From an uncultured Lachnospiraceae bacterium (GTDB taxonomy: Bacteria; Bacillota; Clostridia; Lachnospirales; Lachnospiraceae): a stretch of 8,804 nucleotides of DNA. The notes under the pieces were generated by a model. It was not told the DNA's origin and ran no database searches. It saw nothing but the letters and a program-made list of their open reading frames with translations. Location: the NCBI GenBank assembly GCA_945492935.1, contig CALYVE010000057.1, positions 1 to 8,804 on the forward strand, written 5' to 3'. This document shows, piece by piece, positions 1-6,912 of this stretch (positions are counted from its first letter, which is position 1; each line of letters begins with the position of its first letter). The position numbers and the translations under genes were made by a program.

Positions 1-2298
1 AGCATTGCATATTTATTACCTATATATATTTTTTTGTCAGCAGCATTCATTCTATCCAATGGCGTACAAAAGGAAATTGTAAAAAGAGTACTTTGTGTCG
101 GCATTTTTTTACTTGCGATCGCATTTGTATGTCAGCTTGTAAACGGAACGGAAGGTATGACTGCGAAAACGTTGTATATGCAAGGGGCAACAGCAAAACG
201 AGGTGGAGGTTTCCTTCTCGGTGGCATCCTTGTATTACTTCACAAATTAATAGGTTTTACCGGATGCATTATTGTTACAGTGTTACTTACAATTATTGGT
301 ATTGTGATTGTAGTTGATATTTCCTTTCTTGATATCATTAAAAATCGTGTTCAGTATGAGGAAGATAATGAAGAACAATATGACGATTTTGAATTTGATC
401 CGAAACATCAAAAAAAGGAAAACACAAACGTTTTGGGAAGTATTCGTGTGTTAGAGCCTGAAACGAAAAAACAAAAAAACAAAAAAAATTCAAAAAAAGC
501 GGATATTGAAGAAGTACACGAATTAAAGCCTCTGCCACCACAGGATATTTTTGAAAAAGATTTCTTTGATGTGAGTGAGGGCGTTCTTGCACCTGAACAA
601 TCAAACAACGATTTCGAGCAGGTCAAGGAATTCGAGGAATTTGAAGAGATTACGCCACCTGAACAAAAACGGCACAGAAAGAAAACAAAAGAGTCTACAA
701 ATGAAATGCTTGCAGAACGAGATCAGATTGCGGATATGCTTAGCGACAGCGAAGTATCAGTTGCTACAGTAAGTCCGAATAAAGAAGTGTCTGATAATAA
801 GGAGACAGAGACTCGGGAATACAAATTCCCACCACTTTCATTACTTCGCACGCAAAAGATGAAAAACGGCGGAAATAGTGAAGCAAGTGTTCGGGAGACA
901 GCGGTTAAACTTCGGGATACATTAAAGAATTTCGGCGTAAATGTTACAATTACAAATTACAGTTACGGACCATCGGTTACAAGATATGAGCTTCAGCCGG
1001 AGCAGGGTGTTAAGGTAAGCAAGATTGTTAATTTAGCAGATGACATAAAATTAAATCTTGCGGCTCCTGATATTCGTATAGAAGCTCCGATTCCGGGGAA
1101 GGCCGCGATTGGCATTGAAGTACCGAACAAAGAAAGTCAGATGGTATATTTTCGTGATTTGTTAGAGTCGGATGCTTTCAGGAAGCATCCGTCCAATATC
1201 GCATTTGCTGTTGGTAAGGATATCGGCGGGCAGACGATTGTTGCAGATATCGCGAAGATGCCACATTTGCTTATAGCAGGTCAGACAGGTTCCGGAAAAT
1301 CAGTTTGTATTAATACCCTTATTATGAGTATTATTTACAAGGCAAGGCCGGATGATGTAAAACTTATTATGATTGACCCAAAACAGGTGGAGCTTAGTAT
1401 TTATAATAACACACCGCATATGTTGATTCCGGTTGTCACGGATGCAAAAAAAGCAGCCGGAGCACTGAATTGGGGCGTTCTTGAGATGACAAACCGTTAT
1501 CAGCTGTTTGCACAGTATAATGTACGTAATTTGCAAGGCTACAATGAGAAGGTAAAACAGATTACAGGTACAGAAGAGGGAAACGAAGAGCTGAAGAAGC
1601 TTCCTCAAATTATTATTATTGTCGATGAGCTTGCTGACCTTATGATGGTTGCTCATGGTGAAGTTGAGGATGCAATCGTTCGTCTGTCACAGCTCGCACG
1701 TGCCGCAGGAATTCACCTTGTAATTGCGACACAGAGACCTTCGGTCGATGTCATTACCGGACTTATTAAGGCAAATGTTCCGTCGCGTATTGCAATGAGT
1801 GTTGCCTCCGGTGTTGATTCGCGTACGATTCTTGATATGAATGGTGCAGAAAAACTGTTAGGTAATGGTGATATGTTATTTTATCCGACAGGCTTACAAA
1901 AACCAACCAGAGTGCAGGGCGCATATTTATCAGATGAAGAAATTGAGAATGTTGTTGAGTTTTTAAAGAAACAAAATGGCGAATCAAATTACGATGAAAA
2001 AATATCAGCTGAAATATCGAGTGCAAAGCTAAGCGGTGGAAACGGAACATCCGGTTCATCCTCTTCGGAATCTGAATATGATGATTATTTCGCAGATGCA
2101 GGAAAATTTATCATTAGTAAAGAAAAGGCATCGATCGGTATGCTTCAGCGTGTTTACAAAATTGGTTTTAACCGTGCAGCAAGAATTATGGATCAGTTAT
2201 CAGATGCAGGTGTTGTCGGACCGGAAGAAGGAACAAAACCAAGAAAAGTTCTTATGACAATGGAAGAATTTGAAAATTTTGTAGAAGAAAATCTTTAA
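1..2298 (+). CDS. ftsK: DNA translocase FtsK/SpoIIIE, 5' end missing
   Basis: Membrane-anchored, ATP-driven double-stranded DNA pump that moves chromosome termini through the closing division or sporulation septum. The frame is open back to base 1 and the first 11 codons read as membrane helix, so the TTG at 34 is not the start and the gene begins before the window; 765 residues are visible. Hydrophobic segments lie at about residues 1-18, 30-48 and 68-108. A charged, low-complexity linker follows to about 273, and the motor starts near Y274. Walker A GQTGSGKS is at 427-434 and Walker B IIIIVDEL ends near 544. The family blocks RAAGIHLVIATQRP and NVPSRIAMSVASG are present. The C-terminal winged-helix gamma domain (about 694-765, with IGFNRAARIMDQL) reads polar DNA motifs and is intact. 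The N-terminal membrane segments favour FtsK/SpoIIIE over soluble SftA; FtsK versus SpoIIIE cannot be settled here. fhs follows after 17 nt. Confidence 0.96.
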   Translation, partial: SIAYLLPIYIFLSAAFILSNGVQKEIVKRVLCVGIFLLAIAFVCQLVNGTEGMTAKTLYMQGATAKRGGGFLLGGILVLLHKLIGFTGCIIVTVLLTIIGIVIVVDISFLDIIKNRVQYEEDNEEQYDDFEFDPKHQKKENTNVLGSIRVLEPETKKQKNKKNSKKADIEEVHELKPLPPQDIFEKDFFDVSEGVLAPEQSNNDFEQVKEFEEFEEITPPEQKRHRKKTKESTNEMLAERDQIADMLSDSEVSVATVSPNKEVSDNKETETREYKFPPLSLLRTQKMKNGGNSEASVRETAVKLRDTLKNFGVNVTITNYSYGPSVTRYELQPEQGVKVSKIVNLADDIKLNLAAPDIRIEAPIPGKAAIGIEVPNKESQMVYFRDLLESDAFRKHPSNIAFAVGKDIGGQTIVADIAKMPHLLIAGQTGSGKSVCINTLIMSIIYKARPDDVKLIMIDPKQVELSIYNNTPHMLIPVVTDAKKAAGALNWGVLEMTNRYQLFAQYNVRNLQGYNEKVKQITGTEEGNEELKKLPQIIIIVDELADLMMVAHGEVEDAIVRLSQLARAAGIHLVIATQRPSVDVITGLIKANVPSRIAMSVASGVDSRTILDMNGAEKLLGNGDMLFYPTGLQKPTRVQGAYLSDEEIENVVEFLKKQNGESNYDEKISAEISSAKLSGGNGTSGSSSSESEYDDYFADAGKFIISKEKASIGMLQRVYKIGFNRAARIMDQLSDAGVVGPEEGTKPRKVLMTMEEFENFVEENL
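466..498 (+). repeat. Clustered poly-A tracts in the ftsK linker
   Basis: Four adenine runs of 6, 7, 8 and 7 bases are separated by C, C and TTC. They encode a lysine/asparagine-rich part of the linker between the membrane domain and the motor (visible residues about 156-166). Gaining one A in the 8-base run reaches TGA at 507-509; losing one reaches TAA at 524-526. Either slip would give a protein with only the membrane domain. Whether slippage occurs cannot be seen from the sequence. Confidence 0.85.
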
Positions 2299-2315
2299 TA
2301 TAAGGAAGGAAAACT

Positions 2316-3986
2316 ATGTTAACAGATATTGAAATTGCACAGCAGGCAAAATTAAACAATATTAAGGATGTTGCAGCACAGCTTGATTTATCAGAGGATG
2401 ATTTGGAGTTATATGGTAAATATAAGGCCAAGATTTCGGATGAATATATAGAGCGTGTGAAGGATAACAAGGATGGTAAGCTGATTCTTGTTACTGCAAT
2501 TAATCCGACACCGGCAGGAGAAGGAAAAACAACAGTCACGGTTGGCCTTGGACAGGCAATGGGACGACTTGGCAAAAAGGCTATAATTGCACTTCGTGAG
2601 CCTTCGCTTGGACCATGTTTTGGTGTTAAAGGCGGAGCAGCAGGTGGTGGTTATTCGCAGGTGGTACCTATGGAGGATTTGAATCTTCATTTTACCGGAG
2701 ATTTTCATGCCATTACATCAGCGAATAATTTGCTTGCCGCTTTGATGGATAACCATATTCATCAGGGAAATGCTCTTATGATTGACCCAAAAAGAATTGT
2801 TTTCAAACGTTGTCTGGATATGAATGACCGTGCACTTCGTAATATTATTATTGGTATGGGAAAAAAGGCAGACGGAGTTGTTCGACAGGATGGTTTTGTT
2901 ATCACGGTTGCGTCTGAAATAATGGCTATCCTGTGTCTTGCAAGTGATATAAATGATTTAAAGAAACGTCTTGCAAAAATCATTGTCGCTTATACCTATG
3001 ATAATCAACCGGTTACGGCTGGCGATTTGAATGCAGTTGGTGCAATGACAGCATTACTTAAGGATGCGTTAAAACCAAATCTTATTCAGACGCTTGAACA
3101 TACTCCTGCATTTGTGCATGGAGGTCCTTTTGCCAATATTGCACATGGCTGTAATTCCGTTCGGGCAACAAAGACTGCGCTTAAGGTTGCAGATTATGTC
3201 ATTACCGAGGCAGGTTTTGGTGCAGATCTGGGAGCCGAGAAGTTTTTTGATATTAAATGTCGGATGGCAGGACTTATGCCGGATGCGGTCGTTCTTGTAG
3301 CTACAATTCGAGCATTAAAATATAACGGCGGTGTTAACAAAAACGATTTGTCAAACGAGAATCTATCCGCTTTAAAGGCCGGCATTGTAAACCTCGAAAA
3401 GCATATTGAGAATCTTAAAATATATGGTGTTCCTGTTGTTGTAACACTAAATCGTTTTGTTACAGATACAGAAGCGGAATTAAATTATGTCAAAGAGTTT
3501 TGTGAGAGTCATAATTGTGATTTTGCGCTTGCTGATGTTTGGGGAAAAGGCGGCGAAGGCGGATTGGAGCTTGCGAATGCAGTGCTTCATACATTAGAGA
3601 CAAAGGAGAGTCATTTCAAAGTATTATATGAAGATGATCTTTCACTCAAGGATAAGATTTCAACGATAGCAACAAAGATATATGGTGCAGATGGTGTTAC
3701 GTATAGTGCGGAAGCAGATCGTGCACTTGCAAAAATCGAAGAAATGGGATTTTCAAATTTGCCGATTTGTATGGCAAAGAATCAATATTCCTTATCAGAT
3801 GACGCAACAAAATTAGGCAGACCGACAGGTTTTTCGATAAATATCCGAGAAGTTTATGTAAGTGCCGGTGCCGGATTTGTAGTTGCAATTACCGGTGCAA
3901 TTATGACAATGCCGGGGCTTCCGAAAAAGCCGGCGGCAGAGCGTATCGATGTGGATGACAATGGAGTTACAGTCGGATTATTTTAA
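2316..3986 (+). CDS. fhs: Formate-tetrahydrofolate ligase
   Basis: Cytoplasmic enzyme that joins formate to tetrahydrofolate at the cost of ATP, giving 10-formyl-THF for purines, initiator fMet-tRNA and, after reduction, serine, methionine or the methyl branch of acetyl-CoA synthesis. It has 556 residues, the normal family length. The nucleotide loop TPAGEGKTT is at about 65-73. The signature LREPSLGP starts near 93 and is followed by GVKGGAAGGGYSQVVPMED and LHFTGDFHAI. Later blocks include HTPAFVHGGPFANIAHGCNS and ITEAGFGADLGAEKF. No key residue appears missing. The ATG at 2316 is preceded by AAGGAAGG (2302-2309). It lies 17 nt after ftsK and 19 nt before folD, so it is probably cotranscribed with both. 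FolD catalyses the next steps on its product. The enzyme is typical of acetogens but also common in non-acetogenic Clostridia, so it does not prove acetogenesis. Confidence 0.98.
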   Translation: MLTDIEIAQQAKLNNIKDVAAQLDLSEDDLELYGKYKAKISDEYIERVKDNKDGKLILVTAINPTPAGEGKTTVTVGLGQAMGRLGKKAIIALREPSLGPCFGVKGGAAGGGYSQVVPMEDLNLHFTGDFHAITSANNLLAALMDNHIHQGNALMIDPKRIVFKRCLDMNDRALRNIIIGMGKKADGVVRQDGFVITVASEIMAILCLASDINDLKKRLAKIIVAYTYDNQPVTAGDLNAVGAMTALLKDALKPNLIQTLEHTPAFVHGGPFANIAHGCNSVRATKTALKVADYVITEAGFGADLGAEKFFDIKCRMAGLMPDAVVLVATIRALKYNGGVNKNDLSNENLSALKAGIVNLEKHIENLKIYGVPVVVTLNRFVTDTEAELNYVKEFCESHNCDFALADVWGKGGEGGLELANAVLHTLETKESHFKVLYEDDLSLKDKISTIATKIYGADGVTYSAEADRALAKIEEMGFSNLPICMAKNQYSLSDDATKLGRPTGFSINIREVYVSAGAGFVVAITGAIMTMPGLPKKPAAERIDVDDNGVTVGLF

Positions 3987-3993
3987 ATTTTAC

Positions 3994-4000
3994 AGGAGGT
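3994..4000 (+). promoter_or_regulatory. Ribosome binding site that fixes the folD start
   Basis: AGGAGGT ends 5 nt before the ATG at 4006, a near-perfect Shine-Dalgarno. It selects this start over in-frame ATGs at 3949, 3955 and 3961, which lie inside the end of fhs and would add a tail foreign to the family. Confidence 0.9.
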
Positions 4001-4005
4001 TTTTT

Positions 4006-4848
4006 ATGGCTTTTGTTATTGACGGAAAAAAGATTTCAGCACAGATTAAAGATGAATTAAAAGACAAGGTTTCAACCCTTAAGGCAGACGGAAAGGAAAT
4101 ATGTCTTGCTGTTATTCAGGTTGGAAATGATCCTGCATCAACTGTATATGTCGGAAACAAGAAAAAAGCATGTGAATACATTGGGATTAAATCTCTTGCT
4201 TATGAGCTTCCGGAGGAGACAACAGAGCAGGAGTTAATTGCAATCATTGATAAGTTAAATGCGGATGATAGTGTTCATGGCATATTAGTGCAGCTTCCTG
4301 TTCCAAAACAGATTAATGAGGATCATATTATACAGGCAATTTCCCCAAAAAAGGATGTGGATGGTTTTCATCCGGCAAGCGTCGGTGCATTAAGTATAGG
4401 ACAAAAGGGGTTTGTTTCCTGTACACCGGCAGGCGTGATTCAGTTGCTAAAGCGTTCAAATATTGAGATAGAAGGAAAAGAATGTGTAGTAATAGGAAGA
4501 AGCAACATTGTTGGTAAGCCAATGTCCATGTTATTATTACGTGAGAATGGAACGATTACCGTTTGCCATTCCAAAACGAAGAATTTAAAAGAAGTATGTA
4601 AGCGTGCAGATATATTAATTGTTGCGATTGGTCGTCCGCGAATGATTGATGCTTCCTATGTCAAGCCGGGTGCTACCGTAATTGACGTTGGAATTCACAG
4701 AGATGAAAATAACAAATTATGCGGTGATGTTGATTACGCATCAGTTGAACCGATTGCAGGCGCAATTACACCGGTTCCGGGTGGTGTCGGTCCGATGACA
4801 ATTGCTATGCTTATGAATAACTGCGTTGAAGCAGGTGCTGTGGAGTAG
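4006..4848 (+). CDS. folD: Bifunctional methylene-THF dehydrogenase/methenyl-THF cyclohydrolase
   Basis: Cytoplasmic enzyme that interconverts 10-formyl-, 5,10-methenyl- and 5,10-methylene-THF with NAD(P). It directly follows Fhs in the pathway and on the DNA. It has 280 residues, the usual length. The catalytic block YVGNKKKAC gives Tyr48 and Lys52, matching Tyr50 and Lys54 of E. coli FolD. VQLPVP is at 95-100, KDVDGFHP at 116-123 (Asp119 matching the conserved active-site Asp), CTPAGV at 139-144, the dinucleotide-binding loop GRSNIVGKP at 164-172, and the C-terminal ITPVPGGVGPMT at 254-265. The start is set by the family N-terminus (MAFVIDGKK) and the strong ribosome binding site. The stop codon is 3 nt before the rimO ATG, and the rimO ribosome binding site lies inside the folD end, which suggests translational coupling. 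NADP versus NAD preference cannot be judged from this. Confidence 0.98.
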   Translation: MAFVIDGKKISAQIKDELKDKVSTLKADGKEICLAVIQVGNDPASTVYVGNKKKACEYIGIKSLAYELPEETTEQELIAIIDKLNADDSVHGILVQLPVPKQINEDHIIQAISPKKDVDGFHPASVGALSIGQKGFVSCTPAGVIQLLKRSNIEIEGKECVVIGRSNIVGKPMSMLLLRENGTITVCHSKTKNLKEVCKRADILIVAIGRPRMIDASYVKPGATVIDVGIHRDENNKLCGDVDYASVEPIAGAITPVPGGVGPMTIAMLMNNCVEAGAVE

Positions 4849-4851
4849 CTT

Positions 4852-6204
4852 ATGAATATACTTATGGTGTCTCTTGGCTGTGACAAAAATCTTTGTGACA
4901 GTGAGACAATGCTTGGCTTATTGCAGGCAAACAATTATAATATTACGAATGATGAAGAACAGGCCGATGCTGTAATTGTTAATACATGTAGCTTTATTAA
5001 AGATGCCATGGAGGAAAGTATTAATACAATTCTTGAAATGGCTGAGCTTAAGAAAAAGAACTTGAAATATTTAATTGTTGCAGGCTGTCTTGCTGAACGA
5101 TATAAAGATGAGATATTTTCGGAGATTCCGGAAATTGATGCGTGTCTCGGAACGACGACCTTTGATAAAATCGTATCCGTAATTAAAGAATTAGAGGAAA
5201 ATGATACAAATTCTTTCCCACAAAAGGTTTCAAACTTTGACAGCATAGATCGGCTTGCTGATTCATGTGTACAAAAAGTAATTACTTCCGGTACCTTTAT
5301 GGGCTATCTTAAAATCGCTGAAGGATGTAACAAATATTGTACCTATTGTATTATTCCTCATATCAGAGGCAAATTCAGAAGTGTTCCAATGGAAGAATTG
5401 ATTGCGCAGGCGACCTATATGGCATCTCAGGGGATTTCGGAGCTTGTTCTTGTAGCGCAGGAGACAACATCCTACGGAATCGATTTGTATGGTGAAAAGC
5501 AATTGCCAAAGCTTGTCCACGCACTTGGCCTAATTGAAGGAATTAAGGTTATTCGACTTTTGTATTGTTATCCGGAAGAGATAACGGATGCAATGATTCA
5601 AATGTTTGTTGATGAACCGAAGCTTGCACATTATATTGATATGCCATTACAGCATAGCGAGGATGCAATTTTAAAACGCATGGGAAGACATACGGATAAA
5701 GCTTCTATTATTGAAGTCATTCACAAATTGCGTAAGGCTGTGCCGGATATCGCATTGCGTACAACCTTTATCGCAGGTTTTCCCGGTGAGACAGAGGAAC
5801 ATCACCAAAAGCTTCTTGAATTTATCGACGAAATCGAATTTGCCCGATTGGCCGTATTTACATATCCAAGAGAAGAAGGAACCCCTGCTGCAAATTTTCC
5901 TGATCAGGTTGATGAGGAACTTGCAGTTCGTTGGCAAAAAGAAATTATGGAGCTTCAGCAGGAAATATCAGAGGATAAGAATCTTAGCATGATTGGCAGT
6001 GTGATTACTGTAGTTATCGAAGGTTATGATCCTTCGGTAGATGCTTATGTTGGACGTTCATACAAAGATGCGCCGAATGTTGACGGACTTGTATTTGTTC
6101 ATTGCGATTATGAACTAATGTCCGGTACCTATATTGATGTTCGTATTACAGAGGCCGGACCATATGATTTGATAGGAGAGATAGTAGATGAATTTACCGA
6201 ATAA
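4852..6204 (+). CDS. rimO: Ribosomal protein S12 methylthiotransferase RimO
   Basis: Radical-SAM enzyme that adds a methylthio group to the beta-carbon of a conserved aspartate of ribosomal protein S12, using two iron-sulfur clusters. It has 450 residues, normal for the family. The N-terminal domain carries the three cluster cysteines C10 (in SLGCDKNLCDSE, a RimO-type start), C46 (NTCSF) and C79 (AGCLAERY). The radical-SAM CxxxCxxC is C159-C163-C166 in KIAEGCNKYCTYCIIP. AQETTSYGIDLYG and the C-terminal TRAM domain (about 382-447) favour RimO over the tRNA enzymes MiaB and MtaB. The ATG at 4852 has GGAG at 4842-4845, inside the last codons of folD. The last 17 bases overlap pgsA. The rimO-pgsA neighbour pair is common in Firmicutes, often followed by cinA-recA; here a terminator follows pgsA. 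Confidence 0.96.
   Translation: MNILMVSLGCDKNLCDSETMLGLLQANNYNITNDEEQADAVIVNTCSFIKDAMEESINTILEMAELKKKNLKYLIVAGCLAERYKDEIFSEIPEIDACLGTTTFDKIVSVIKELEENDTNSFPQKVSNFDSIDRLADSCVQKVITSGTFMGYLKIAEGCNKYCTYCIIPHIRGKFRSVPMEELIAQATYMASQGISELVLVAQETTSYGIDLYGEKQLPKLVHALGLIEGIKVIRLLYCYPEEITDAMIQMFVDEPKLAHYIDMPLQHSEDAILKRMGRHTDKASIIEVIHKLRKAVPDIALRTTFIAGFPGETEEHHQKLLEFIDEIEFARLAVFTYPREEGTPAANFPDQVDEELAVRWQKEIMELQQEISEDKNLSMIGSVITVVIEGYDPSVDAYVGRSYKDAPNVDGLVFVHCDYELMSGTYIDVRITEAGPYDLIGEIVDEFTE
6174..6178 (+). promoter_or_regulatory. Ribosome binding site for pgsA inside rimO
   Basis: AGGAG ends 9 nt before the ATG at 6188, within the coding sequence of rimO. It supports the 17-nt overlap being genuine and coupled translation of the two genes. 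Confidence 0.8.
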
Positions 6205-6739
6205 ATTAACAATATTTAGAGTTATAATGATTCCGTTTTTTTTGATAGCTTTACTTGTAGATGAAATACCCGGCGGAAAATGGATTGCTGTATCACTATT
6301 TATTATAGCAAGTCTTACAGATATGCTGGATGGAAAAATTGCCAGAAAATATAATCTTATTACCAATTTTGGTAAATTCATGGATCCGCTTGCAGACAAA
6401 TTACTTGTTTGTTCTGCTATCGTAGCCCTCATTTCATTAGATCGAATTCCATGCTGGGTAGTAATTGTTATTATAGCAAGAGAATTTATTATTAGTGGTT
6501 TTCGACTTGTGGCATCTGATAATGGTGTAGTAATTGCAGCAAGCTGGTGGGGCAAGATTAAGACTGTTGTTCAAATGATTATGACAATTGTTCTAATCTG
6601 CGATTTTAGGGCAGAATGCAACAGCAATGTAATTACTGTAATAGAAAATATATTGATTTATTCAGCTCTTGCACTTACGGTCATTTCATTGATTGATTAT
6701 CTTGCCAAAAATAAAGCTGTATTAAAGGAACAGAAATAA
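6188..6739 (+). CDS. pgsA: CDP-diacylglycerol-glycerol-3-phosphate 3-phosphatidyltransferase
   Basis: Integral membrane enzyme that makes phosphatidylglycerol phosphate from CDP-diacylglycerol and glycerol-3-phosphate, the committed step to phosphatidylglycerol and cardiolipin. It has 183 residues, typical length. The complete CDP-alcohol phosphatidyltransferase motif D-x2-DG-x2-AR-x8-G-x3-D-x3-D is present: D45, D48-G49, A52-R53, G62, D66, D70. These four aspartates hold the catalytic metal ions. Hydrophobic segments lie at about 9-24, 31-45, 72-100, 124-140 and 151-171, fitting the family's multi-helix fold. The N-terminus MNLPNKLTIFR is the usual one for PgsA. It overlaps the rimO end by 17 nt and is the last gene before the terminator. 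Another CDP-alcohol transferase, such as a synthase for a different head group, is possible but less likely given the start and the rimO neighbour. Confidence 0.94.
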   Translation: MNLPNKLTIFRVIMIPFFLIALLVDEIPGGKWIAVSLFIIASLTDMLDGKIARKYNLITNFGKFMDPLADKLLVCSAIVALISLDRIPCWVVIVIIAREFIISGFRLVASDNGVVIAASWWGKIKTVVQMIMTIVLICDFRAECNSNVITVIENILIYSALALTVISLIDYLAKNKAVLKEQK

Positions 6740-6750
6740 CGTACAGAATT

Positions 6751-6780
6751 AGAACGCAGATTGTATTTGCGTTCTTTTTT
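6751..6780 (+). terminator. Intrinsic terminator after pgsA
   Basis: AGAACGCA pairs with TGCGTTCT (6751-6758 with 6768-6775). A G-T and an A-T pair can extend the stem inward around a 5-nt TTGTA loop. A run of six T (6775-6780) follows, sharing its first T with the stem. It lies 11 nt past the pgsA stop and closes the ftsK-pgsA unit. There is no matching T-run for the other strand, so it looks one-directional. Confidence 0.92.
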
Positions 6781-6815
6781 GCTAAAAAAGTATTCCAATT
6801 TTTTTAAAGAATTGC

Positions 6816-6844
6816 TTGATTAAAATGGACTAATGGCATATAAT
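6816..6844 (+). promoter_or_regulatory. Sigma-A-type promoter for the carboxyltransferase unit
   Basis: TTGATT (6816-6821) is followed by a 17-bp spacer and a perfect TATAAT (6839-6844). The tract at about 6797-6808, rich in T and A, sits where an UP element would. Transcription would start near 6851, giving a leader of about 60 nt before the ATG at 6913. It lies just after the terminator, so it begins an independent unit. This is read by eye against the consensus; no start site is mapped. Confidence 0.8.
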
Positions 6845-6864
6845 ATATACTCGGAAGAAATTGG

Positions 6865-6889
6865 TTTTGATGTAGGTCAAAGCCTAAAA
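6865..6889 (+). promoter_or_regulatory. Overlapping small dyads in the leader (possible operator)
   Basis: TTTGA (6866-6870) and TCAAA (6877-6881) form a dyad around TGTAGG. TAGG (6873-6876) and CCTA (6883-6886) form a second dyad that overlaps the first, so the two hairpins exclude each other. The site lies about 15-35 nt past the predicted transcription start, a place where a repressor or leader structure could act. The stems are short and could be chance in AT-rich DNA. Confidence 0.25.
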
Positions 6890-6912
6890 TAAATGAATAT
6901 GGAGGATATACC

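Noticed and set aside
34..36. TTG as the start of ftsK
   Set aside because: The frame is open to base 1 and the preceding codons encode hydrophobic membrane-helix residues, so the true start is before the window.
93..317. Small open frame of 74 codons on the + strand inside ftsK
   Set aside because: It overlaps the ftsK membrane domain in another frame, has no good ribosome binding site and no recognisable domain.
1300..1656. Open frame of 118 codons on the - strand
   Set aside because: It is the antisense of the conserved FtsK motor region; composition is that of a shadow frame, with no domain or ribosome binding site.
3949..4005. Upstream in-frame ATGs as the folD start, giving a 299-residue protein
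   Set aside because: They lie inside fhs, lack a suitable ribosome binding site and add a non-family tail; AGGAGGT points to 4006.
2316..4848. Wood-Ljungdahl acetogenesis cluster
   Set aside because: Only fhs and folD are present; no metF, acs/cooS or other pathway genes are seen, and both enzymes occur widely in non-acetogens.
6115..6555. Open frame of 146 codons on the - strand, the longest antisense frame
   Set aside because: It runs opposite the rimO end and pgsA, whose catalytic motifs are intact; no promoter or family match is seen.
6740..6912. Riboswitch or small RNA between the two units
   Set aside because: The 173-nt gap is accounted for by the terminator, promoter and short leader; no known riboswitch core was recognised.
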